Source: Pseudodesulfovibrio portus (lineage in GTDB: Bacteria; Desulfobacterota; Desulfovibrionia; Desulfovibrionales; Desulfovibrionaceae). From it: a stretch of 64,000 bases of DNA. Both the position numbers and the translations under genes were made by a program. Below, one piece after another: positions 25,541 to 32,771 of the stretch. The notes beneath the pieces were generated by a model, which saw only the letters and a program-made list of their open reading frames with translations, was not told the DNA's origin and made no database searches. Within the stretch, counting starts at the first letter, position 1. Each line of letters starts with the position of its first letter. The DNA lies in assembly GCF_026000375.1 (NCBI RefSeq), contig NZ_AP026708.1:3198001-3262000 (forward strand), given 5' to 3'.

Positions 25541-26149
25541 TTATGCGCCGTAGTAGAACCAGCCCACACCCAGGATGAGGATGAGCAGGCATTCCAGCAC
25601 GGTGAGCTTGAACATGAAGCCGCAGATCCGGCGTTGGGTCGGGTTCATGGTCAGCAGGATCTTGTTCATGAAGAAACGCCAGGTCCTGTGCTTGAGCGAG
25701 TCGGACTCATAGAGGCGATAGTACTCGCGCAGGCTCGGTAGCCAATACTGCATGGTGCGTTGGGCGTCTTCGACAGTGAAGGACGCGCCCCTGGCCGGGG
25801 TGATGGCAAAAGACACTGCCGTGTTCGTCCCCTTGTCGCAGGAGCGTGCCGACAGGGTCAGGCCGATCTCCGGGAACGCGGCCGTGAAGGTGCCGCCATC
25901 GCGTGAAAGCCTGGGCGCGACGTTGAATTCGCTCTCCACAAGCACATCTTCCACGGGGTAGGTCCCGTCAGAAAATTTGTCCATGTGCCAGTGCGGGTTG
26001 AGGCGCATCAGGGTCATGTTGCGGAGGGAATCCCAGAAATCGGGATTCCAGGCCAGGTTGGTCTCCATCCAAACGTTTGCGCGGGGAAGTTCTTCCGCCT
26101 CCACATGGGCGAGGTCTCTACGGTCTATGGTCTCAGTTGCATTGGTCAT
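25541..26149 (-). CDS. Hypothetical protein with a C-terminal membrane helix, YeiH operon
   Basis: The 202-residue product has a hydrophilic body (MTNATETIDRRDLAHVEAEE, then PRANVWMETNLAWNPDFWDS). It contains a Trp/Tyr-rich segment TMQYWLPSLREYYRLYESDS and ends in one helix, FKLTVLECLLILILGVGWFY. It therefore appears to be a cytoplasmic domain tethered by its C-terminus. I do not recognise the family. The start is fixed by an ATGA overlap with the UspA stop (26146-26149), which shows translational coupling. Its place between UspA and a two-helix protein suggests a membrane complex with the transporter, by inference. Confidence 0.82.
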   Translation of the reverse strand: MTNATETIDRRDLAHVEAEELPRANVWMETNLAWNPDFWDSLRNMTLMRLNPHWHMDKFSDGTYPVEDVLVESEFNVAPRLSRDGGTFTAAFPEIGLTLSARSCDKGTNTAVSFAITPARGASFTVEDAQRTMQYWLPSLREYYRLYESDSLKHRTWRFFMNKILLTMNPTQRRICGFMFKLTVLECLLILILGVGWFYYGA

Positions 26150-26589
26150 GGCGCCACCACCAGAGGGCATGGCATCTGCGGGTGCAGACGCTTGTTTTCG
26201 AAACGGTCCTTGAAGCCGGGAGCCTGGACTTTCTGCCAGGTGCCCATGATCGCCACGTCGGCACCGGTCTTTTCCGCCGCTTCGGCAAGCACCTCTTCGA
26301 GCTTGCCGCCCTTGCTGAGGAAGTCGATGTCGACGCCTTCGAAATCGGTCCGGACGCGGTTCCACACGGCATCGATCTCCTTGGCGATCTCTCCGGCTAC
26401 GTAAGAGCCGAAGTTGTTGCGCGTGGTGGACGTGTTGAGCCAGTCGTCGCAGGTCATGTCGCCCCAGGCCTCGTTGATGATGGACAGGACGGTGACTTTT
26501 GCGCCGTAGGCGTCGGCCCATTGCCGGGCGAGTCGCTCAGCCTTGCGGGCTCCGGGGGTGCCGTGTGTGGCGAGAAGGATATGCTTCAT
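26146..26589 (-). CDS. UspA-family universal stress protein
   Basis: The 147-residue protein begins MKHILLATHGTPGARKAERL and includes AKVTVLSIINEAW and the family's late GADVAIMGTWQK segment followed by the C-terminal strand CPLVVAP. The layout is the single-domain universal stress protein fold, a cytoplasmic nucleotide-binding alpha/beta domain. The G-x2-G-x9-G-(S/T) ATP loop is only partly recognisable, so ATP binding is uncertain. UspA domains often regulate transporters encoded next to them, and here the gene sits in an operon with a YeiH-like transporter. The ATG at 26589 is preferred over an in-frame upstream start, because that extension would begin inside the intercistronic hairpin region. 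Confidence 0.85.
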   Translation of the reverse strand: MKHILLATHGTPGARKAERLARQWADAYGAKVTVLSIINEAWGDMTCDDWLNTSTTRNNFGSYVAGEIAKEIDAVWNRVRTDFEGVDIDFLSKGGKLEEVLAEAAEKTGADVAIMGTWQKVQAPGFKDRFENKRLHPQMPCPLVVAP

Positions 26590-26611
26590 GACGAAATTCT
26601 TTTTAATGGGT

Positions 26612-26652
26612 GCCGCAACCGGAGGAGGCACGGTGCCTCCTCCGGTTGCGGC
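26612..26652 (-). promoter_or_regulatory. Perfect 19-bp intercistronic hairpin in the YeiH operon
   Basis: A 19-base arm (26612-26630) pairs perfectly with its reverse complement (26634-26652) around a three-base loop. It lies between the stop of the 55-residue membrane peptide gene and the UspA start. No T tract follows in the direction of transcription. It therefore looks more like an RNA-processing, stability or attenuation element than a plain terminator. Confidence 0.65.
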
Positions 26653-26669
26653 GAGAGGAGTTTATGTGG

Positions 26670-26837
26670 TTACGCAATCCACTTGGTGAACAGCAGGACC
26701 AGGAAGGTTACCACGAGGACCAGACCCAGAGCGGTGAGGTCTTCGTTCTTTTCGGATGCGAAGACGGACAGTGCGCGTTCCTCGTTCTGTTCCTGATCGG
26801 ACTTATCTATTTCGCAATTGACATCAGGCTGTGCCAT
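26670..26837 (-). CDS. 55-residue single-helix membrane peptide between YeiH-like and UspA genes
   Basis: A short frame begins with ATG at 26837 behind a strong AAGGAG and encodes 55 residues. An acidic N-terminal half (MAQPDVNCEIDKSDQEQNEE, then RALSVFASEKNE) is followed by one hydrophobic helix (LTALGLVLVVTFLVLLF) and the end TKWIA. It starts 12 bases after the transporter stop. The good ribosome site, helix and position argue that it is real. Small single-helix proteins often bind and regulate the transporter encoded beside them, so a regulatory subunit is the natural inference. No known family was recognised. Confidence 0.8.
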   Translation of the reverse strand: MAQPDVNCEIDKSDQEQNEERALSVFASEKNEDLTALGLVLVVTFLVLLFTKWIA

Positions 26838-26849
26838 TTTCTTTCTCCT

Positions 26850-28490
26850 TTAGTGAAGGACGACGTCTTTGACGAAGTACATGACGACGATGAAGGACAG
26901 GGTGGCCTTGGCCACACCGGAGATGCCGCCCATGACGAGAGGCCAGCCGCCGGCCTGGGCGAGGGACTTGCGGGTGATCTGCATTCCGAGACCGATGAGG
27001 CCGTATGCGAAGAACCAGATCATGCAGTCGGTCAGGGTGACGACGGTCTTGGACTTCTTGTGCACCTGCTTGACCGCGTGCTTGATGGCGGACGTCACGT
27101 CCTTGGAAATGGACAGCTCTCCGCCCTTGGCGCGGGCGAGCATGGATTCCAGGCCGGACATGCGCTGACGCGCGGTTGCATCGAATGCGGACTTGTTCTC
27201 GCGGTCTTCAAAGTTGCCGGCGATCTGATGCTGCTTGACGAGGTTGTCGAAGGCAGCCTGTTCATCGGCGTTGAGGCCGGGAATTCCTGCGGTTTGAGCC
27301 TGTTGCAGGATGGTCAGTTCCTCAGGGGTGACCTCGGTGCGCTGGTTGTAGCTGAAATCGAGGTACTTACCCTTGTAGTGGCCCGGAGGGGAGAAAACGC
27401 CCATGGAGGACATGAAGAAGAGCAGCAGGAAGCCCAGGATGAAGATGGGGAACTTGTCGATGACAACTTCCTTGAAGGACAGCTTCTGACCGGATGCCTT
27501 GCCGAACCAGGTGGCGAGCACCAGGACGATGATGGGCAGGAACAGGACACGGGTGATGTTGAAGATCTCGCCGACCTTCAGGGTCTTGATGTCCACGGCG
27601 TTGAAGGCAAGGCAGGCGGCAGCGACCTGAGCGGAGTTCAGGATGCCGGTGCCGGCCCATGCGCCGAATTGGGTGGCGTTCATGCCCGCAAGCTTGCCGA
27701 TGGTCGGGAAGGCGAACATGCAGAGAATACCGAAGCCCAGGATGGTGCCGATGGTGTAGGCCATCTCGGAGCACTTGGCCTTGACGACCGGGGCGCATGC
27801 GACGGTTGCGGACACGCCGCACACGCCCATGCCTGCGGACAGGACGCCGGTCATGGTCTTGGGCTGCTTGAAGATCTTGCCCAGGAACAGGACGAAGAAA
27901 ACGGTACCCAGGACGAAGAAACCGATCATCCAGACGGAGACCATGCCCAGCTTTGCCAGTTCGGCGAAGGAGTACCGGGCACCGAGCAGGATGACGCCCA
28001 TCTTGAGGACGAAGCGGGCGGTCTTGACGCCGGAAGCGGCGAATTTGGGGATGCCCCAGCTGTTGGTGATGATGATGCCGACGATGATGCCGAGGACGAC
28101 GTAGTTAAGATTAAGAACCTTGTAGATTGCGAAACCGAGAACGGGTGCCAGGGAGTCGCTCGCGATCTTGACCATCGGCTCCGCAAACCAGCGGATGCCC
28201 ATGGCCAGGGCCAGAATGAACAGGATGCCCGGAATGGTTTCAAGGACGAAGACGTCCAGTTTGCCCATGGGCTTGTTCATTCGGGACTGGCGAATCAGTG
28301 CGGTGACAACGCCGAGACCGCCGCCGACGAAGCACATGGTTTCCATGAGCTCGATGGCTTTGTGAACCTTGAATGTGGTCAACAGACCGGTGAGCACTCC
28401 CGATGCTACGAGGGCACCCAAGATCAGCAGTATGCCACTGATGATCCAGGTGGGTGTATTGTCGGGGCGACCGACGGAAACATTTGCCAT
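26850..28490 (-). CDS. Long-form YeiH/UPF0324-type membrane transporter (putative sulfate/sulfonate exporter family)
   Basis: The 546-residue protein has about eleven hydrophobic helices. Conserved stretches of the YeiH/Cons_hypoth698 family are visible: KMGVILLGARYSFAELAKLG, the GVCGVSATVACAPVVKAKCS segment with its small-residue turn, TIGTILGFGILCMFAFPTIG, and FGAWAGTGILNSAQVAAACL. E. coli YeiH is about 350 residues. This protein is longer because of a hydrophilic insertion (about residues 375-470, from HYKGKYLDFSYNQRTEVTPE) before the last helices. The family is annotated as putative sulfate exporters, mainly by prediction. The start at 28490 has AAGGAG upstream. It is the first gene of an operon preceded by a near-perfect sigma-54 promoter. 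Confidence 0.85.
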   Translation of the reverse strand: MANVSVGRPDNTPTWIISGILLILGALVASGVLTGLLTTFKVHKAIELMETMCFVGGGLGVVTALIRQSRMNKPMGKLDVFVLETIPGILFILALAMGIRWFAEPMVKIASDSLAPVLGFAIYKVLNLNYVVLGIIVGIIITNSWGIPKFAASGVKTARFVLKMGVILLGARYSFAELAKLGMVSVWMIGFFVLGTVFFVLFLGKIFKQPKTMTGVLSAGMGVCGVSATVACAPVVKAKCSEMAYTIGTILGFGILCMFAFPTIGKLAGMNATQFGAWAGTGILNSAQVAAACLAFNAVDIKTLKVGEIFNITRVLFLPIIVLVLATWFGKASGQKLSFKEVVIDKFPIFILGFLLLFFMSSMGVFSPPGHYKGKYLDFSYNQRTEVTPEELTILQQAQTAGIPGLNADEQAAFDNLVKQHQIAGNFEDRENKSAFDATARQRMSGLESMLARAKGGELSISKDVTSAIKHAVKQVHKKSKTVVTLTDCMIWFFAYGLIGLGMQITRKSLAQAGGWPLVMGGISGVAKATLSFIVVMYFVKDVVLH

Positions 28491-28540
28491 ACCTAACCTC
28501 TCCTTGTGGGTTAATTTAAGTGAACAGGTGTTTCTGCTAA

Positions 28541-28556
28541 GGCAAGGCTCGTGCCA
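28541..28556 (-). promoter_or_regulatory. Sigma-54 promoter of the YeiH operon
   Basis: On the minus strand TGGCAC-GAGCC-TTGCC matches the sigma-54 consensus TGGCAC-N5-TTGCW except in the last base. The predicted transcript start is about 40 bases before the ATG at 28490. The divergent neighbour encodes a sigma-54 activator, which supports function. Confidence 0.85.
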
Positions 28557-28620
28557 AATGGGTTGATTATGGCAACAGTCTGTATTTATTGTATTAAACA
28601 GCAAAGCGCTCTTTAGGTGT

Positions 28621-28659
28621 TGCAAACTTGAGTTTGCAGTTGCTAACCTTGGGTTTGCA
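28621..28659. promoter_or_regulatory. Tandem palindromic sites upstream of the sigma-54 promoter (activator binding)
   Basis: TGCAAACTTGAGTTTGCA (28621-28638) is a perfect inverted repeat. A close copy, TGCTAACCTTGGGTTTGCA, follows at 28641-28659. Their centres are about two helical turns apart, and they lie 65-103 bases upstream of the -24 box, the usual place for an NtrC-type upstream activating sequence. The adjacent response regulator (31209) is the obvious candidate ligand. Confidence 0.75.
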
Positions 28660-28782
28660 CCTTGGCCTCCAAGTGGGGACGGGTTGTACGCGAAGGCAAA
28701 AATGAGGTAGTGTCGGCCTTCTTTCCGCAGCTCGGGGCGGCACTGAAAGACTTAAAAGGGGACCCTGTCCCCGGAGCGATAC

Positions 28783-31212
28783 ATGGCGAATCTCGGACCG
28801 AAAAAACTCCAGGCCAAGTTCCTTGTGGGCCTTGGCACCATCGTTTTGCTGTTGGGCGTCTTCTTCGCCTCCAGCCTCTATTTCCATCTCTCGTCCCTGT
28901 TGGACACCCAGGTGCGCGAAAAGGCGGACCTCATGTTCGCCCAGGTGTCGAGCGTGCAGAGCTATGTGCGCGAGGTCCTGCGCCCGAAGATGTTTGCTTC
29001 CCTGCCGGATGACGAATTCATCATCGAGGCCATGTCTTCATCATATATGTCCCGCGCCATTATGGACCGGCTGGATTTGCCTCAGTCGGAATACCACTAT
29101 CGCCGCGTGGCCGAGAACGCCCGCAACCCGCTCTACGAGATCAATCCCGAGGAAAAGGATCTGCTCGCCCTGTTCAGGGCCAATCCCGGCATGATGTACT
29201 GGGAGGGATACCGGCAGGTGAAGGGATCGGATTATTTCGTCAAGGCGCGCCCGGTCATCTTCAAACAGTCCTGCCTTACCTGTCACGGCGATCCGGTCGA
29301 TTCCCCGCCGGTGCTCATCGAGCGGTACGGCGTGGACCACGGATTCGGCCATGAGCGCGACGCCCTGGACGGTCTGGTTGTCGTCGGTATCCCGGTGGAG
29401 CAGGCCGTGGCCCGCATCCGCGAGGCGACGATGGGTTACGCCGCTCTGTACGGCGCCGGGATGCTCATCTTCTTCGCTCTGGTACAGGCCTTTTTCAACC
29501 GGCTGATCATGACCAACCTGCGGCGGCTGACCGCGAAGTTCCGCAACCTGTTCGACGAAGAGCCGGAATTGCGGGTTTTGGAGAAGCTGAACCAGGAAGA
29601 CGAGATCGAAGAAGTCGTGCAGGGGCTGGAGGAGCTTGGCGACCATCTTCATTCCGTTCACTCGCAGCTCCGGCAGCACTCCGAGAATCTGGAGGAGATG
29701 GTCGTGGTCCGGACCAGCGAGTTGCAGCAGGAAGCCGACGAGCGCCGTTCGGACGTGTCCCTGTTCGTTCAACTGTTGGACGGCCTGAACCGCAGCCACA
29801 ACCGGCGCGAAATGTGGAAATACTCCCTGCCGCTGCTGGTGAAGCGCTTCAACGCCCGGTCCGCCGGATTCATCTGCATGTTCGCCTCGCGCGGTTATTA
29901 CACTTACCCCGAGGGGCTGCCGCGCCCCGAGTTGCCGGAGAACTGGAAGGAGATCCTGGTGGATTCCCGGTCGTTCTACGAGGATAACCGTGCCTTCATA
30001 CCGGTGGGCGCGTCCGATGAGTTCACCGAGGGCATACTGTATCTCGAATGGGAGCCGGAAACCCGCATCAAGGTCAAGGATCAGGACATTCTCCGCGCCC
30101 TTGGCCAGCAGCTCGGCATCGCCATGGAGAACCTGTCCGCCCTGAACAATCTGCTGCGGCAGAAGGACATGCTGCAGGGCATCGTCGAGGGTATCGGCGA
30201 TCCGCTCCTGCTCATGGATGCGGGCGGCAACGTGGTCCTCGCCAACGAGGCCGCGCGCCGTCTCGCCAAGTCCCTGGACGGGTCCATGACCGACGAGGGG
30301 TGCGCCGCGCTCTTCAAGTCCGGCGGCTCGTTCGAGGAATTTCCCGTGCGGGCCGCCCAGAAGTCGGGGATGCTCATGTCCCACACGGTGGACGTGGGCG
30401 ACCGCCACTTCGTCATCAGCATCTTCCCCATCGCGGGCGGCGAGTCAGGTGAAGGACAGGGCGTCGTCTACGTTCGCGACGTGACCCAGGAACGGCATAT
30501 GCTGGAAACCATGCAGCAGAGCGAGAAACTGGCCACCGTGGGCCAGCTCGCAGCCGGTCTTGCCCACGAGATGAACAACCCGCTCGGCGTCATCAAATGC
30601 TACGCCGAGCTGCTCAAGACCTCGGTCCCCGGCCAGGAGATCAGGCCCGACGCCGAGATCATTCTCAAGCACGCCACCCAGGCGCAGAACGTCCTTCAGG
30701 ATCTGCTTAATTTCGCCCGGCCCAAGCGGGCGGTCCAGGCCCGGCTCGACGTGGGCGGCGTGGTGGCGGACGCCATGTCCGTGTTCCGCGTGCAGGCCGA
30801 CAAGAAGGGCGTGACCCTGCTCCTGACCGTGGGCGACGGGTTGCCGGACGTCATGGCCAACGAGCAGTACGTGGAACAGATCATCGCCAACCTGCTCAAG
30901 AACGCCCTGGACGCCGTGGTTTCCGAAACGGGCCGCATCGAGGTGGGGGCCGAGCTCGACGCCAAGGCGGGCATGGTGGTCCTCCGGGTGGCTGACAATG
31001 GCCCGGGCGTGCCGGAAGAGCATCTCAAGTCCCTGTTCGATCCCTTCTTCTCCACCAAGGAAGTGGGTGAGGGGACCGGGCTGGGGCTGGCCGTGGTCTA
31101 TGGGCTCGTCCAGGAGATGGGCGGGGCGATCCGCGTAGGAAACCATGGCGGCGCTGTGTTCGAGATCCGGCTGCCCGTGGACGAAACCCAATCGGGGGGA
31201 GGTGAGGAATGA
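28783..31212 (+). CDS. Membrane sensor histidine kinase with periplasmic c-type haem motif
   Basis: The 809-residue kinase has these parts: a membrane helix (about residues 16-37); a periplasmic sensor of DUF3365/Tll0287-like type with a covalent haem motif CLTCH at residues 164-168 in FKQSCLTCHGDP; and a second helix near 222-241 followed by a HAMP-like linker and coiled coil. A GAF-like region (about 330-460) and a PAS domain (about 465-570) come next. HisKA follows with His595 in GLAHEMNNPLGVIKCYAELL, then HATPase (NLLKNALDAV, DNGPGVPEEHL, GTGLGLAVVYGLV). Haem sensors of this type can respond to redox state or gaseous ligands; the signal here is unknown. Its stop overlaps the regulator start (ATGA). 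It is divergent to the YeiH operon, its likely target. Confidence 0.92.
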   Translation: MANLGPKKLQAKFLVGLGTIVLLLGVFFASSLYFHLSSLLDTQVREKADLMFAQVSSVQSYVREVLRPKMFASLPDDEFIIEAMSSSYMSRAIMDRLDLPQSEYHYRRVAENARNPLYEINPEEKDLLALFRANPGMMYWEGYRQVKGSDYFVKARPVIFKQSCLTCHGDPVDSPPVLIERYGVDHGFGHERDALDGLVVVGIPVEQAVARIREATMGYAALYGAGMLIFFALVQAFFNRLIMTNLRRLTAKFRNLFDEEPELRVLEKLNQEDEIEEVVQGLEELGDHLHSVHSQLRQHSENLEEMVVVRTSELQQEADERRSDVSLFVQLLDGLNRSHNRREMWKYSLPLLVKRFNARSAGFICMFASRGYYTYPEGLPRPELPENWKEILVDSRSFYEDNRAFIPVGASDEFTEGILYLEWEPETRIKVKDQDILRALGQQLGIAMENLSALNNLLRQKDMLQGIVEGIGDPLLLMDAGGNVVLANEAARRLAKSLDGSMTDEGCAALFKSGGSFEEFPVRAAQKSGMLMSHTVDVGDRHFVISIFPIAGGESGEGQGVVYVRDVTQERHMLETMQQSEKLATVGQLAAGLAHEMNNPLGVIKCYAELLKTSVPGQEIRPDAEIILKHATQAQNVLQDLLNFARPKRAVQARLDVGGVVADAMSVFRVQADKKGVTLLLTVGDGLPDVMANEQYVEQIIANLLKNALDAVVSETGRIEVGAELDAKAGMVVLRVADNGPGVPEEHLKSLFDPFFSTKEVGEGTGLGLAVVYGLVQEMGGAIRVGNHGGAVFEIRLPVDETQSGGGEE

Positions 31213-32606
31213 GCCGCCAGGTAGGCATCTTGCTTGTCGACGATGAGAAGGACTTTGCCGTGGGGCTGGCCCGTCTTCTGGGACGACGTTTCCCCGAGGA
31301 GCGCATCAAGGCCGTGAATTCCGGCGACGATGCGCTCCGGGAACTCGCGCGCGAGTCCTACGGCCTGCTGCTCACCGACCTGAACATGCCCGGCATGGAC
31401 GGCGCGGAGCTGCTGCGCCAGGCCAGGGCGGCCAAGCCCGACCTGAGCGTCGTCATACTCACGGCCTACGGCACCGTGCCCACGGCCGTGGACGCCCTCA
31501 AGGACGGCGCCTACGACTTTCTGGTCAAGCCGGTGGAGCCGGACGCCCTGTTTCAGGTGGTGGAGCGCGGCCTGGAACGCAGTTCCCTGTTGAGCGAGAA
31601 CTCCCGTTTGCAGGAACTGGTTGCCCGCCAGTGCGGGGCCAACGAGCTGGTCGGGGATTCCCTGGCCATCCGCCGCCTGAAGGAGAGCGTGGCCGCCGTG
31701 TCCGAGTCGGACTACACCGTACTCGTGCGGGGCGAATCGGGCACCGGCAAGGAACTGGTGGCCCGCACCATCCACCGGCTCAGCGGCAGGCGCAAGGGCC
31801 CCATGCTCATGGTCAACTGCCCGGCCATCCCGGACCAGTTGCTTGAGAGCGAGTTGTTCGGCCACGTCAAGGGTGCGTTCACGGGTGCCGACCGCGACCG
31901 CAAGGGCATATTCGTCTCCGCCAACGGGGGCACGCTCATGCTGGACGAGATCGGCGACGTGTCGCCCGCCATCCAGACCAAACTGCTGCGCGTGCTGCAG
32001 GAGGGGGAGGTCCGTCCCGTGGGGTCGAGCAAAACCTTTCCGGTCGATGTGCGCATCATCGCCTCCACCAATCAGCCCCTGGAAGAGAAGATCAAGGACA
32101 ACACGTTTCGCGAGGATCTTTACTACCGCCTCAATGTCCTGACGCTGAACGTTCCGGCCCTGCGGGAGCGGAGTGAGGATATCCCCGTGCTTGCCCACTA
32201 TTTCCTTGAAAAGGCGTGCGAGGAGATGAAGGTGTGTCCCAAATTCTTCAATCCCGACGGAGTGGCCTATCTCTCCACAAAAAGCTGGCCGGGCAATGTC
32301 CGCGAGTTGCAGAATTTCATTCGAAGGCTGGCCGTGTTCTCTGCCGGAGAATCCCTCGAGTTGGGCCACATCAAATTGGTGGAGAAGCTGAACGGTGCGC
32401 CGGGCGACAAAGATGAACCGGAGGTGATGCTCTTCAAGGACGCCAAGGAAAAGATCATAGACGACTTCACCCGCGCCTATGTCGAGGAGTTGTTGGCGAA
32501 CACCCGCGGCAATGTCTCACAGGCTGCCAGAGAGAGCGGCTTGTCCCGTGTCGCCCTGCAAAAGATACTCAAACGGCTGGAGATCGATGCCGGTCACTTC
32601 AAGTAG
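31209..32606 (+). CDS. Sigma-54-dependent response regulator (NtrC family)
   Basis: The 465-residue protein has a receiver domain with phospho-acceptor Asp57 in GLLLTDLNMPGMDG. The AAA+ domain has Walker A GESGTGKE (about residue 175), the sigma-54-contacting GAFTGA loop (about 222) and Walker B-like GGTLMLDEIGDV. A C-terminal Fis-type helix-turn-helix (NTRGNVSQAARESGLSRVAL) completes it. It should be phosphorylated by the overlapping haem-sensor kinase and drive sigma-54 promoters. A consensus sigma-54 promoter with tandem palindromes lies just upstream of the divergent YeiH operon, so that operon is its most likely target. Confidence 0.95.
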   Translation: MSRQVGILLVDDEKDFAVGLARLLGRRFPEERIKAVNSGDDALRELARESYGLLLTDLNMPGMDGAELLRQARAAKPDLSVVILTAYGTVPTAVDALKDGAYDFLVKPVEPDALFQVVERGLERSSLLSENSRLQELVARQCGANELVGDSLAIRRLKESVAAVSESDYTVLVRGESGTGKELVARTIHRLSGRRKGPMLMVNCPAIPDQLLESELFGHVKGAFTGADRDRKGIFVSANGGTLMLDEIGDVSPAIQTKLLRVLQEGEVRPVGSSKTFPVDVRIIASTNQPLEEKIKDNTFREDLYYRLNVLTLNVPALRERSEDIPVLAHYFLEKACEEMKVCPKFFNPDGVAYLSTKSWPGNVRELQNFIRRLAVFSAGESLELGHIKLVEKLNGAPGDKDEPEVMLFKDAKEKIIDDFTRAYVEELLANTRGNVSQAARESGLSRVALQKILKRLEIDAGHFK

Positions 32607-32690
32607 CCATGTGAATGGCCGATACAGTTCGTTCATAAATGATTCCAGAGTGTTGTGATTTTGAGGTGATATGGTGCAACCGGATGGAAT

Positions 32691-32709
32691 GAATCCCTCC
32701 CTCCCCGCC
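32691..32709 (+). repeat. Right copy of the tRNA-Ser 3' end (candidate attachment site)
   Basis: GAATCCCTCCCTCCCCGCC matches the 3' end of the tRNA-Ser(TGA) gene at 23665-23683 in 18 of 19 bases and in the same orientation, about 9 kb away. The sequence before it does not fold as a tRNA. It lies directly after the two-component system, at the border to the next gene pair. Confidence 0.5.
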
Positions 32710-32719
32710 GGGGATGAGT

Positions 32720-32753
32720 AAAGGCCTGCCTCAACCGAGACAGGCCTTTTTTC
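32720..32753 (+). terminator. Rho-independent terminator after the two-component system
   Basis: AAAGGCCTG (32720-32728) pairs with CAGGCCTTT (32741-32749) and is followed by further T residues. It lies between the regulator gene and the convergent PEP-CTERM-like gene and could serve both. Confidence 0.75.
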
Positions 32754-32771
32754 GTGTGGTTCTCGTTGTGG

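Noticed and set aside
26610-28496. A 628-residue open frame on the plus strand opposite the YeiH-like gene
   Set aside because: It is rich in Asp, Glu, Gly and His repeats with no domain, typical of antisense frames in GC-rich genes. The minus strand encodes a clear membrane transporter with a good start.
23665-32709. The tRNA-derived repeat pair as part of a CRISPR or other repeat array
   Set aside because: Only two copies 9 kb apart exist, and the left one is inside a functional tRNA; an attachment-site explanation fits better.
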